NCBI RefSeq assembly: GCF_036898095.1
Contig: NC_090739.1
Span: forward strand, 103,809,603 to 103,873,602
DNA length: 64,000 nucleotides
DNA from: Palaemon carinicauda
Taxonomy: Eukaryota > Arthropoda > Malacostraca > Decapoda > Palaemonidae
Reading direction: 5' to 3'
The translations under genes and the position numbers were made by a program. This document shows, one piece after another, positions 36,201 to 47,397 of this stretch; the first letter of the stretch is position 1; each line of letters starts with the position of its first letter. The notes beneath the pieces were generated by a model. The model did not search any database and was not told where the DNA came from. It saw only the letters and a list, made by a program, of their open reading frames with translations.

Positions 36201-36945
36201 CTCGAAGGATGTTCAGGAACGGGGAAAAATAAGTCGGCAGCAACCGCTGGAGAGTCTTGAGGGGCAGAGGAGTTGGATGATACTGCATAAGACACCTCTG
36301 ACACAATAACATTGACGAGGGTCAGAGGATCTACCTCTGACGGCGACGATGATAGCTCAACAGAAGCACCCATGCGGATGAACTGTAGCAAAGCTTCCTT
36401 GGAGGGCAGACCATTAAGCCCCAAAGACGACCAAATCTGTAAAAGATGGGTTAGTGACAAGGCCTCACCCGGGGGGAGAGGTTGGGCTGCTTCGCTAGGG
36501 GGAAGCAACATCATCTCTCGAGAACCGGGGTTGGCCGTCATTAACTTGGTCTATGCTACTACTCGATGGTATATGTCAAGACGAGTAGGCGCTTCGGAGG
36601 AGGGTCGGGAGATGGAAAAAGAGAAGAGTCCTTGGGTTTTTCATCCTTCAAAGGAGAAATATCCAGCTTGGACTTTTTCTTCCGCCGTCGCGCATACCTC
36701 TCCCACTGGGAGGAAGACCTCTCCCTACACTCATTTCATTTATTTACGCTATCACACCGTTGACCTCTGCTTAAAAGACAAAGGGTGCGAGGATCAGTCT
36801 CCACCGCCGACATTAATGTCCCACAAGGACGGCCGGAGAGTCCAGGGCAGGTGCGCATGGTCGCACAAGTCAACTTCACAAACACACACTAAGAGAAAAA
36901 GAAAAAGCAAGTCACTAATGGCTGCCAATATTCTACGAGAATGAA
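33220..36945 (-). pseudogene. Gag-like region of element B, broken
   Basis: Read on the minus strand from 36945. A Cys-rich N-terminal stretch (about 36870-36735) reads MRTCPGLSGRPCGTLMSAVE, then TLCLLSRGQRCDSVNK, with in-frame stops. Next come WSSLGLNGLPSKEALLQFIR (36450-36390), MKRRLFG (about 36020), and a long Ser/Pro/Arg/Gln repeat at 35600-35000 (RQRSPARHYSPARPYS and variants). FLLSGTRTIEFLAHQVANLR and FEPKDVELAGERWRKSHRDS follow near 33720-33500. The C-terminus is basic (KDRKGKKSSGGGKNPRGSG, with its stop at about 33295). The product is the presumed structural, RNA-binding protein. Confidence 0.75.
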
Positions 36946-37166
36946 GAACGGCAACGTCCATTCACCATCCGAGCCGAAAGCAAAGTGAGCTCAATCACAG
37001 GTGTGTGTGTGGGGGGGGGGACGGTAGCAAGCTACCCTCCCCTACCGCCGCAAACTAGCAGTATGGGTAGTTAACCCTCGTTAAAAATTAATGGCTCGTC
37101 ATTTCAGCTACGCCGAAAGTAATACCCCTATTGAATAGCGTGGTTTGTATTCCAGTGACGGAACAA

Positions 37167-37914
37167 CTTTCCCTTAGTGGAGGAACCTGAAACCCCCAAG
37201 AAAGGCCACATCTGATGCAAGGCGTGAAAAGATTTATTCGACTCCCTTTGAGGGGAGGCCGCTGCTGCTTCACTACAGGGTCTTCCTGATCAGAAGGTTG
37301 TCAGGGGTTTAAACAGCCATCGCTCTTGTCCAATTGACCTCTAAAGGAAGCTGAATGGGGGAGAGGCAAGTAGGAGAGTACTAGCCCCAGGAGAAAAATG
37401 TCAGGAGATCTTTGACTTTGAGGAATCCGAAGATACCTTTTAAACTACTACCTTCCTGCATCCATTGCACCAGTCCCGCTGGGAAGATGGCCCCTCCCGA
37501 CAGAGCAAGGAGAAGCCTCCATGTGGGCGTGCCGTCTGCACGAAGGGCAAAATTGAAGAGGATTCATCTCCTAGTGACATAAAAGGTGCTGCAAGAGCAG
37601 CCTGTTATGCCAGGCCAAACCAGAATGATTGTAGTCCTCAAACTACAAGCACACCTGTAAAGAAAAAGATAAGTTAATACACCCACTTCATAGATAAATA
37701 AACCGGGAGAGACACATGAATATCTACACTCAACCGTAGCAAAATCACTCAGGTACTGGGCAAGTGTGTGAGAAGGGGAGTTGGTCTAACCTCGGCTAAC
37801 TAGTGGAGGGTCATTGACACCTTAAGTTAAAAGTTTTTACGGCTAAATCAGCTTGTGCTGAATCACCTCTCCTACATAAGGAACGAAGGTTTGTATTTAA
37901 ATGTGCAGGAAGAA
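37167..37914 (-). pseudogene. 5' remnant and end of element C
   Basis: The inner 500 bp carry short open stretches without a domain I can name; by position they are probably Gag-like residue. The outer 150 bp are the inverted terminal repeat (CTCGGCTAACTAGTGGAGGG, AGTTTTTACGGCTAAATCAG) and end in a GGTTTGTAT block that also ends B and A. Confidence 0.55.
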
Positions 37915-38055
37915 ATGACGGTTGTTTAGAAACATACAAGCCAAAATCCTCAATTAATATTTTTTACGTCTAGTATATTTATGATAACAGAACCTGTACA
38001 CCTGTAAACTGCTAGAATATGATAAGCTAAAAATTCAATGACAGTTGCTAATAAT

Positions 38056-38410
38056 GATATTTTCATTATAAAATAAATTTTTGAATATACTTACCCGGTG
38101 AATATATAAATAGCTGACGTCTCCGACGGCCCGACAGATTCCAAAAAACTCGCGAGCGATCGCCATGAAGGTAGCGGGTGTGCCTACCAGCGCCGACTAT
38201 CGGCCAGATACCGCATATACTTCTCAACCACTCCAGTTCTTCTCAGTCCGCAGGGTCTCTATCGAGGAGGAAGGGAGGGCCTTTAATATTATATATTCAC
38301 CGGGTAAGTATATTCAAAAATTTATTTTATAATGAAAATATCATTTTTAAATATTAAACTTAGCCGGTGAATATATAAATAACTGATTCACACCCGTGGT
38401 GGTGGGTAGA
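38056..38410 (-). repeat. Left terminal module and ICR of element E
   Basis: The left end (38056-38110) returns as its perfect inverse over about 47 bp at 38296-38345 (TTCACCGGGTAAGTATATTC, then AAAAATTTATTTTATAATGA). Directly next to it is a block matching the right element end (ATTTTTAAATATTAAACTTA, GCCGGTGAATATATAAATAA). Side-by-side complements of both ends are the defining feature of a DIRS internal complementary region. Confidence 0.85.
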
Positions 38411-38809
38411 GACCAGTATTATAACAATAAAGGCGTATATGCTCTAGAGTTTTTGACAAATATTTCATAAAAACAAACTCAAGTATAGGTACCTGGTAAG
38501 GAAGCTGACTCTGATGATTACTTTGCCTTATTAGTCCACTTTCCTCACGAAGCCCAGCCATCCTCTCAGGATGCTGAAAGATTCCCAGGAGCTGTTATAT
38601 CCAGGGCGAACACCCCTATAACAGAACCTCATCAATACCCTTAATCTGGGCGCTCTCAAGAAACAACATTTTGACCACCCGCCAAATCAAAAAGATTGCG
38701 AAAGACTTCTTAGTCTCCCGTAAAACCCAAAATAAGATTAAAAATTTCAAGAGTAGATTAAAAGGATATTGGGATTAAGGGAATGCAGTGGTAGAGCCTT
38801 CACCCACTA

Positions 38810-39850
38810 CTGCACTCGCTGCTACGAATGGTCCCAGTGTGTAGCAGTCCTCATAAAGAGTCTGGACATCATTCAAGTAATATGAAGCGAATACCGACTT
38901 GCCTCTCCAAAAGGTCGCGTCCATAATACTTTTAATGGATCTATTTTGCTTAAACGCTACTGAAGTTGCTATCGCTCTGACTTCATGAGCCTTGACTTTA
39001 AAGTAAATTACGATCCTTCTTACTTAAATGAGAGTGTGCCTCCCGAATCAAAAGTCTAATAAAATAAGACCACGCATTCTTAGACATGGGCAAAGAGGGC
39101 TTTTTAATGGAGCACCATAAAGCCTCTGAACAACCTCGTAGCGGTTTAGCTCTGGATAAATAAAATTTAAGAGCTCTAACGGGGCACAGCACTCTTTCAA
39201 CTTCAATCCCCACAATCTCAGAAAGACTGGGGATTTCAAATGATTTAGTTCATTCTTGGCCAAAACACCAAGTTGAAGAGCGCATACTGCTTTATTAGTG
39301 GAGAAGCCGATGTTCTTGCTAAAAGCATGTATCTCACTAACCCTTTTAGCCGAAGCCAAGCTCACCAAAAAAAAAAAAAAGTGTCTTGAGGGTAAGATCC
39401 TTCAGGGAGGCTAAATTTAATGGTTCAAACCTGTCTGACATAAGGAACTGTAGGACCACGTCTAAGTTCCAAGCAGGAGTCGAAATATGACGCTCCTTGG
39501 AAGTCTCGAAAGACTTAAGCAGGTCTTGGAGATTTTGTTATTAGAAAGATCCAAACCCCTATGCCTGAAAACAGAAGCTAACATGCTTCTGTAGCCTTTA
39601 ATGGTGGATGCAGAAAGGGAGCGACCGTTTTTCAGATAAAGCAGAAAATCCGCAATCTGCGCTACAGAGGCACTTGGAAGAGGAAATAGAGGAGGACTTG
39701 CACCAGTCTCTAAATACCTCCCATTTCGACTGATAGATCCTGATAGTAGAGGATCTTCTAGCCCTCGCGATCGCTCTAGCTGCCTCCTTCGAAAACCCTC
39801 GAGCTCAAGAGTGTCTTTCGATAGTCTGAAGGCAGTTAGACGAAGCGTGG
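38810..39850 (-). pseudogene. Tyrosine recombinase of element E
   Basis: The N-terminal part reads SVAQIADFLLYLK, TIKGYRSMLASVFRHRGLDL. The core reads VSLASAKRVSEIHAFSKNIG (first Arg). The C-terminus, around 38995-38860, reads KAHEVRAIATSVAFKQNRSI and FWRGKSVFASYYLNDVQTLY, with the HxxR motif and Tyr present. One extra T near 39010 shifts the frame just before the HEVR block, and a run of A at 39366-39380 shifts it again. The catalytic residues are therefore all encoded, but in different frames. Confidence 0.85.
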
Positions 39851-40560
39851 GGAGGCTTTGATGAAATCTCTTTACGTGAGGCTGTCGCAAGAGATCCATC
39901 CGCAACAGCAGACTTCTTGGAACGTCTACCAGCCATAGAAGTACCTCTGTGAACCACTCTCTCGCGGGCCAGAATGGAGCAACCAAAGTCAACCTGGTCC
40001 CTTCGTGAGAAGTGAACTTCTGCAGCACCTTGTTTAGGTTCTTGAAAGGTGGAAAGGCATAAAAGTCCAGGTGAGACCAGTCCAGCAGGAAAGCGTCTAT
40101 GTGGGCTGCCTCTGGATCTGGAACTGGAAAGCAGTAAGTCGAGAGCCTCTTTGTCAGTGAAGTCGCAAAAAGATCTATGGTGGGTTGACCCCATGTCATC
40201 CATAGCTTCTCGCACACAGTCTTGTGCAACATCCACTCCATGGAGATGACTTGTCCTCTTCTGCTGAGGCAGTCCGCCAAGACATTCATTTTTCCTTGCA
40301 CAAATCTTGCCAAAGGAGAGATGTTACTTGCCTTAAATGGAGTTCCTTCTGATCCGTGGACCAAAGACCCGAGAATTCCAGACTGTCCAGTGGAGCTCCC
40401 TAACCCAAATCCGATGCATCTGAATACAACACATGGTTTGGGTTCTTGATCGCAAGTGAAAGACCTTCTCGAAGTCTGATGTTGCTGTCCCACCAAGTCA
40501 GACATGTCTAGACTGAGTTGGAGATTGGGAAAGAGATACTCTCTAAGCCTTTCTGCTTGT
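39850..40560 (-). pseudogene. Methyltransferase-like domain and gutted RNase H of element E
   Basis: The frame reads MNVLADCLSRRGQVIS (end of RNase H with the last Asp), WGQPTIDLFATSLTKRL, HIDAFLLDWSHLDFYAFPPF and TRLTLVAPFWPAREWFTEVL, which is the domain described as Dam-methyltransferase-like in DIRS elements. Compared with F, about 65 residues of RNase H (Glu to second Asp) are missing near 40320-40360. RNase H activity is therefore lost. Confidence 0.85.
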
Positions 40561-40599
40561 TCCAATGGTTTAGGTGAAATTGGAGAGGGCAAAGGTTGA

Positions 40600-41366
40600 G
40601 TCTCCCCAGAGAGATAAACTACTCCAGCGATGAAAGAGTTCCCACGAGGTTCGTTCAAACTCTTACAGAGCAACTGTTTTTCTCTTGCAAGTGAAGGACT
40701 TTTAACAGAGCTTGTTCCATTCTTGTGGGAGACGAAAAGGCCCGAAAAATCCGACACTGTATCTCCATTCCCAAATAAAGAATAGTCTGGGATGGAGTAC
40801 TGTAAGTTACGACTTCTCTACGTTCCCTATGAGACCTAGCTCCTTGGTTAGGTCTAATGTCCATTAGAGGCTCTCCAGACAGCGATTTAATGACGACGCC
40901 CTGATTAGCCAGTCGTCAAAATAAAGGGAGGCTCTGAATCCTCAAAAAATGTAGAAAGCTTGCTACATTTTGCAAGGGCCTTGTAAAAACAAGAGGAGCA
41001 GGAATGAGGCCGAAGCACAGTGCTCGAAATTGGTACATTACTTTCCCGTCCACAAACCTCAGATGTTGTTGAAAGTTTGGATGAATCGGGATGTGGAAGT
41101 ATGCATCCTGAAGGTCGAGAGAGACCATCCAGTCGCCTTCCCTTACTGCTGCCAAGACAGATTTGGTAGTCTTCATCGTGAACTTTGTCTTGACAATGAA
41201 CACATTGAGCGCACTTACATCTTAAGTACTCCTGCAGTGAACGTGGCTGCCAGATCATTGGAGCCATCCCTGATAGCCTTGTTCCTGCAGTGAACGTGGC
41301 TGCCAGATCATTGGAGCCATCCCTGATAGCCTTGTTCATGCATGACATAATTGTACAGCAATACAT
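40600..41366 (-). pseudogene. Reverse transcriptase of element E
   Basis: The 41203-40916 frame reads MKTTKSVLAAVREGDWMVSL, then DLQDAYFHIPIHPNFQQHLR (motif A intact), VYQ-type FRALCFGLIPAPLVFTRPLQ (motif B), and ends soon after. The motif C region (about 40935-40905) reads ASLYFDDWLI in another frame. A 53-bp tandem duplication lies upstream at 41231-41336. Further RT/connection sequence continues to about 40600 in other frames. Confidence 0.8.
41231..41336. repeat. 53-bp tandem duplication
   Basis: CCTGCAGTGAACGTGGCTGC to GATAGCCTTGTT occurs twice in direct succession (unit starts at 41231 and 41284). The unit includes codons reading MKAIRDGSNDLAATFTAGT-like Gag sequence on the minus strand. 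Confidence 0.93.
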
Positions 41367-41399
41367 TGACAGCTGGAGAGACCTTCTTACTTAAGGCTC

Positions 41400-43062
41400 C
41401 CAGGGACCAATCCAACAAATAAAAACTTCAAACGCTCGAAAAAACTCCTAACAGGAGATGGTCTAGCTCTGAAGCAGACCATAAAATCTTGGAGCGTCTC
41501 ATGGCTAGACGACGAGGAGAGTCCACTAGGCTTAAGAAGTCTCCCTGGGCAGAGGCAGGTACTCCCAAGCCGAGAACTTCTCCTTGAGCTTCTCCTGTGT
41601 CACATCAGACGCCCGAGCGAGAAGCTAATTAAGAAGGAGGAAAAGCAAAAGCAGACTTTCCTAAACTTCTCCTGGATTCCAACCAGTCTCCCAGTAAGAG
41701 CATGGCCCTCTTGGAAGAACAAGAGAGAACTGACTTCGTAAATGTAGGAGTCGAAGAAAGTCATGCCAAGAGTAAACTCAGACGGCGGAGCAGCCGTTAC
41801 AAAACGAGTAGGACAAAATTTCACTAAAGAAATTCATAATTAAAAAACAAGGGATTGTTGGACCACCCTAAGTTACTCCTCTTCTGAATGACTCCCCAAA
41901 GGTACATTAGTTGAAAGGGGGTCATCAACTTCTTCAGAAGGCACATCATCTGATAAATCTAAAGTCTTGCGAGAAGGAGATTTATATTCAGAATGACGTG
42001 AAGGAAAAGCCTGACAGGCTACATCAACTTGTATATGAACAGAAGTTAAAGTTGGAGGGTCGATGTCACGTTGTGACTGCAGAGAATGTTATTCTACTAC
42101 ACGTCGTGCCAGAAGTAACTGACGTTCAAACGTCCCGTAGTAACAGCGGTGACTGCTGTTCGACGCTATATCGTGACTACAATGACTGGCCCTCGACGTC
42201 ACGTCATGTCTACGGTGTCTACCGCTCAACGTCACGGCGTGTCTGCGGTGTCTGCAGCTCAACGTCACGCTGTGACTGCGGTGGCTGACGTTCAAAGCGA
42301 TCAAAGTTACATCGAGATTTATGCTCCTCATCTCGTTTAACAGAAAAGCTGTCACTAGGGATAAAGTCAGCGTGGCGTAACAAAGCTCGTCTAGAACGTT
42401 GAAGACCCGAATCACGTATCCCAGAACTGTGACGTACAAAAAGCAAAGGATCCTTTCGCACAGGAACAGGATCGAAAGCTTCTATTAAAGAAGAAAGCTT
42501 TAACAGCATATCTTGCAAAACACTTAACTTCGGATCAACCTGCGACTGCGGTGGCTGACGTTCAAACGTCACGTAGTAACAGCGGTGACTGCTGATCGAT
42601 GCTACGTATATCGTGACTACGGTGACTGACACTCGACATCACGTTGTGTCTACGGTGTCTACCGCTCAACGTCACGTCGAGTCTGTGGCAGAAACGTCTG
42701 ACCATGAACGTCATCGCTATGACCGGGACTCTTATGATGACTACAGCTAGGACATTGAACTTGTTCTGAAGGAACTAATAAACGTTTCAACCGTCTCGAA
42801 ACTTTACGCCCAGGCTTTTAAAGAGACGAATCATCGGAAGACGAGGAGAAACTTCGTCTCTCCTGTCTTATGGCAAGGACGTGCTTGACGAGCAAAGTCT
42901 GATACCTTTGAGGGAACGTCTGTTCGTTGGTTTACACTCCTCACTCCCTTAGGTCCTACGACATTCCTTCTCCCTGGTGCAGGGGAGCCTGAAAGAGGTC
43001 TCGGACTAGGCAAGTGACAAGCACGAACAAATGAACCCTCCGCAACACAGAACATGTTTTTT
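41400..43062 (-). pseudogene. Gag-like region of element E, broken
   Basis: Reads on the minus strand: SFVRACHLPSPRPLSGSPAP and GRRNVVGPKG, then NQRTDVPSKVSDFARQ (43055-42900), matching F. Then a repetitive stretch (42680-42060) of the type RFERQPPQSQRDVELQTPQ and RRDVERQ. Then EFTLGMTFFDSYIYEVSSLL and GRLVGIQEKFRKVCFCFSSF near 41790-41640, equal to the EFALGLAATKP block of F. Stops interrupt it. The VERQ-type repeats occupy the place of the RQRSP repeats in the A/B lineage. Confidence 0.75.
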
Positions 43063-44130
43063 GCACTTCACTGATATCGCATTTTTTAATAATTTCACAT
43101 TAGACATGAATAAAACTGATTCCTACCTGAAGCACGCAATTCTCCCTTAAATCAAAAGGTTAGAATTGCGAAAAGAGTCGTATAATGTAAGAACATTAGT
43201 ACAAAATGAAACACATGCAAAAATCAATAAACATATACATATATATTGAATAAAACGGAAATATATAAAGTTAAAAAGATTAGTGACTGGGGATGAGACT
43301 AAACACTAGTTCACTAAGGACTACATTTTCAATCTCTCACCGTACAGTGCCTTGGGACGAGAATAAAAACTAAAACGTTTTATCCTCTCTCCCCGTAGAG
43401 AGACTTGGGACGAGAGTAAAAAACTGAATCGAGAACAACGTTACTCGCTCCCAAACTCCTTGTACAGAGACTTGAGACGAGAATAAAGATCGGATCATTC
43501 TCTCTTTCTCTCTCTCTCTTGTCACTCACAAGAGAATGGCCTACTCACCCTTCGTCAATAACAGGTTATTTGAATAAAGGAAAAAACTGAAAGGACTAAG
43601 AAATTGAAAATTAACATGTTCCTTTAAATTAGTATCTTAAAAACTTCAGTTTGAAAGAAGAATGAACAACACGTCAAAATCGATTTACTCTTTCTGCAAA
43701 GTGAAACCGTGATTCTCTCTTTCTCTATCGTAACGATAGAGCGCAAACTGCGTAGCATAAATAAACCAATCGTTAGTTCATCTTTGAAAAACAGCACGAA
43801 GACTATTCAAAGAATAAATTTCTTAAAATATTTTCTAAAAATATTCATCTCATCACTCTTACAGAGCAACTGTTTTAATCTAAACAAAAATAAAAGTTGA
43901 ATGGGCTCAACGTTGTTTAACTTCGTTTTCCAAGTTAGAACCGCCTACAAAGAATAGGTAAAGGCCGCATATAAACAAAAACAAAATTTATCTCGATGTT
44001 TAGTATAAATGGAAAGCTAATCAAAGAGGCCTAATAAAGGCGGGTGAGATATAAAATATATAGAGGTAAATCTATAAATATCAACAATAATTTATAAAGT
44101 GATAAAATAATTACTAAAAGCCTTTAACAC
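43063..44130 (-). other. AT-rich replacement or insertion in the Gag N-terminus of E
   Basis: Where F has about 460 bp of Gag N-terminus, E has about 1.07 kb of AT-rich DNA. It contains three roughly 60-bp repeats (43345-43490) built on GAGACTTGGGACGAGAGTAA and short TCTC tracts. On the outer side, the E frame MADPSLSVRKCVKGF stops where F continues into its Cys-rich module. The origin is unknown. Confidence 0.55.
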
Positions 44131-44379
44131 ACTTCCGTACACTGAGGGAAGGGTCGGCCATCTTTTCTCTATGGAAAAACCAGAGTGAGATTAAAAAAGC
44201 AAGGGCAAAAAACTTTTCCTCTCCTTTCAAAAGCATTTCTTTTGAAGATAGTATTGAATAATCCAACATGGCGAAAGCAATGAAACCAAAACCAAGTACT
44301 TCAGCAATTCGGTAGAAAACTCGAGGTCTAGAGCGAGCGGAACCAATGTTGTCGGTGACACCGACAAAGAAGAACTGGA

Positions 44380-44537
44380 GTGGTTGAGAAGTATATGCGG
44401 TATCCGGCCGATAGTCGGCGCTGGTGGGCACACCCGCTACCTTCATGGCGATCGCTAGCGAGTTTTTTGGAATCTGTCGGGCCGTCGGAGACGTCAGCTA
44501 TTTATATATTTACCAGCTAAGTTTAATATTTAAAAAT
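44380..44537 (-). repeat. Right inverted terminal repeat of element E
   Basis: Inverse of the left module: GGCCGATAGTCGGCGCTGGT, GCTACCTTCATGGCGATCGC, then GACGTCAGCTATTTATATAT and TTTAATATTTAAAAAT at the end. Confidence 0.88.
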
Positions 44538-46570
44538 TACATGACAGTGTCAAAAGATATAAAATAGTGTACATTGAAAAAAAAGGAAATAATATTCATA
44601 GTTAAAGTAGTTAATTGTAGGTTATTTTCGCAAGCAGTTTATGTACTATAATATACAGATTGTAGCATGAATTGGAACATATTGCTAAAAGAAAGTAATT
44701 AATAAAAATTTCTCTATATAGTCACACTTTTAGATAACTTTACACAATTCTGCAAATGATATAAACTAGAAATCTGTTAAGAGGTTCAGAGGAAATGGAC
44801 ATTTGATTTAACAGATAGTTAAATATGAGCAGCAACTTCTAGGGGCAAAAGTCCTTCCTCATTTAATTTTTTTTTTCTTAATTGCTTTTTAATATTCATT
44901 GTCCTCATTTTTCAAAAATAAATTACAATAGTCTACACTTAAACAATCCATTTAACATTACCTATAATAATTCTGGCTAATTATTTCAAGACTGTAATAG
45001 GAATCCATTATCATTAGGTATATTCGTATTCGCCAACTAAACGTATGATTGTGCTTGCTGAACATCAGGTAATTAAGAAATTGCAATCTGAATTTTGATA
45101 AAGTATAAAGCTCATTACTGATGACCTGGATCAATTTTCAAGTTAAATTTGGTGCTTAGAAATTACTAGAAAAATTCAGTGTCACATTGATGCATATAAT
45201 TGAAAGCTGAAATAAATTTGCTTTACATGAACTAACTTTGTTGTGATTAAGAGTGAATAAAATACTTTCTACTAGATTGAATAAAAGTTAATAGCTTTTA
45301 CAATTAAAGTCAAGGCTTCCAGAAATAAACACTTTGATAAACAAATTTCTGGTAATATTGTTGTAAAAATTTATATTACCTAATTACTGTCACTTCACTC
45401 TATTGAACCTAACATGGAGATTAACAATAACTCCTTAAATTCTTAATAACCGGTCAACTGAGCATTTCAAGATACTGTACTGGATCTGTAATAGCGTAAT
45501 CGTTTCCTGTAAGAGTATCATGATACTCTTAGATGGAGGATAGATTGCCTGCTTCAATTGAGACAATTTACTGGTGCTCCTTTAGGAATCAAAACTTAAT
45601 CGAATCGATCATTTTTCTTCTCCAGAATCACTTTGGATTTTTTTTTTTTCTGCGGCAAATCCCTGATTATTTACTGCTGCTCATCTTGATGACAATAAGA
45701 TTATTTGTTGTTTAATATCCTGTTCTCAGCAGGAAGGTGTACATGTAGATACATTTTTCTTCTGTTTAATGATTCTAATCTGAAAAGTAAATAAAGTTGT
45801 TAATAGTAAATATATATCAGTCTTATTCAAATATTTTACTGTGCACTTCAATATCAAGATCATAGTTTTAGTAAAACTGTCTGCATGATAAACTATAGAT
45901 AAGATATTTTAGTGTATTAAACACAAAACTTTAGTTAATGCCCAACTAGACATATCCATATTTATAAAGTGGAAAAGTATTAGCCCCTAAATCCTAACAA
46001 GGAATTACATTACTACAATAGACGAATGACCGGTCTCTGGTAATCCACAGATAAGCTGAATTTCACCATGTTCCTTCAATTTTCTTAGAAATACGCAATA
46101 AATTATAATCCCTTGAATACAATATTCTACCTTACACCACAGAGGATACCTGGTCACACGCACAACACTCATAAAATGTCTATAAAAAATTATGTATAAA
46201 TTCAGAGCAAAAATAGGATTCACTGACACGGTGTTTCAGGTGTAAAATATTACTTAGTATACAAGTGTACAGTGCTTTGAACATGAATAAAGAATGGTGC
46301 TTCCACATTCCTCAAAACAGAAAAAAGATCTGCAACTTCTTAAATTTATCAAGTGAATGTATCATTCTTGTAATTGAAAAGCCATACTAAATTTTCACTA
46401 TATATTGCATGGATCCTCCATAAACTAACTACAGCTATCCTAACATATTAATTACAGGTAGTTTATCTAAGTGGATTTTCTGGTTTAATTTCAATCAGTG
46501 AACCAGCTTATTCTACTCATCTTCACCATTTTACTAATCACAAACTATGAAAATAACCTATCGCACAAAA
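44538..46570. other. AT-rich spacer, no gene seen
   Basis: No coding, RNA or named repeat recognised between elements E and D. Confidence 0.6.
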
Positions 46571-46824
46571 ATGACCAATTCGTAGATAATTTGTATTTTT
46601 CCTAACTATACAAACCTTGGCTATTTAATAGGGGTTATTACTTTCGGCGTAACTGAAATGACGAGCCATTAGAATTTTAACGAGGGTTTACTACCTCACC
46701 GCTAGTTAGCGGGGGGTAGGGAGGGTAGCCTGCTAACACCCCCCTCACACACACTAGTGCTTGAGCTCACTTAGCTTGGAGGTAGGCCTTTAAGGGGAAT
46801 AGGGCTGGCGGTCAAGTTTGATTA

Positions 46825-46915
46825 AATAGCTAAGGTTTGAATAGTTAGGAAAAATACAAATTTGTCATTTGTTTCGTAACTGACATACAAACCGCGCTAC
46901 TTAATAGGGGTGACT
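46825..46915 (-). repeat. ICR of element D
   Basis: AGCTAAGGTTTGAATAGTTA, then GGAAAAATACAAATTTGTCA inverts the left end. TTTGTTTCGTAACTGACATA, then CAAACCGCGCTACTTAATAG matches the other family end. Confidence 0.75.
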
Positions 46916-47397
46916 CACCCATTAGGAAGTGTGGAAAGTCCCTGCCAGTACTGGCCTTTGGCTTTGCCCGGGGACTCAATATTTGAGTGTGTTCGCACTC
47001 AGCAATAAGGAGTCCCTGCACCTCTCTAGAACCTTACTATGCAAGGAGTGCGGCCTACGCAAGCTGTGTGTGAAGGTATAATAAAGTGTGACTCGTCCTA
47101 GGAAGTTGACCTGTAGTCCTTTAGATGGAAACTTTAGGCTAGGACTCTCCCAATACCACCTCGTTAGAGTATGGGGACGTGACAGTATTATCTTAATACT
47201 AGGAACACAAGGAAACATGGTTTACCTGCAGTGGTTTGAGGTCAGCTGTGCAGAGAACCCAGGATGCTGCTTTCCCCAGGAGAGGGGAAGATGAAGAAAA
47301 GAATAAGGGCCAGACAAACCTTTTCATTCATGCAGACTAGGACCGGGTAATAATGCCCTCAACCTTCTGCTACTTGTCCACTAGGGAGCCTGAGGTT

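Larger units (their letters stand above)
29960..37166 (-). mobile_element. DIRS-like element B (about 7.2 kb) nested in C
   Basis: The left end reads ATGACAAATTCGTAGATAAT; the right end reads TGTATTCCAGTGACGGAACAA. The inverted terminal repeats are 29960-30170 and about 36985-37140 (AACGAGGG, GCTAGTTAGGGGGGGTA against its inverse, GTAGCTTGCTACC against GTAGCAAGCTACC). The order on the minus strand is Gag-like, RT, RNase H, YR. The MT-like domain and the YR N-terminus are deleted. The copy sits inside the YR fragment of C. Confidence 0.87.
28287..37914 (-). mobile_element. DIRS-like element C, internally deleted and split by element B
   Basis: The outer ends are related by inversion. At the left, ATGACAAATTTCAAAG, then TGGTTTAGCCATAAAAACAT and GGTGTCAATAACCCTC. 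At the right, in reverse complement, TGATTTAGCCGTAAAAACTT and GGTGTCAATGACCCTC. Its own sequence is only 28287-29959 plus 37167-37914 (about 2.4 kb), so most of the coding part was lost. An ICR-like block lies at about 28555-28680. The ends are a variant of the A/B/D family, probably a separate subfamily. Confidence 0.75.
38056..44537 (-). mobile_element. DIRS-like element E (about 6.5 kb)
   Basis: The left end is TTTTCATTATAAAATAAATT, then TTGAATATACTTACCCGGTG. The right end, in reverse complement, is TTTTTAAATATTAAACTTAG, then CTGGTAAATATATAAATAGC. About 160 bp inside each end match in inverted orientation: GCGATCGCCATGAAGGTAGC and CGGGTGTG, then GCGCCGACTATCGGCC. Coding order on the minus strand is Gag-like, RT, RNase H, MT-like, YR. 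It belongs to the E/F/G lineage. Frames are broken, and the RNase H centre and part of the Gag N-terminus are gone. Confidence 0.88.

Noticed and set aside
36312..36944. A 210-codon plus-strand ORF
   Set aside because: It is antisense to the Gag-like region of element B and has no domain; a shadow.
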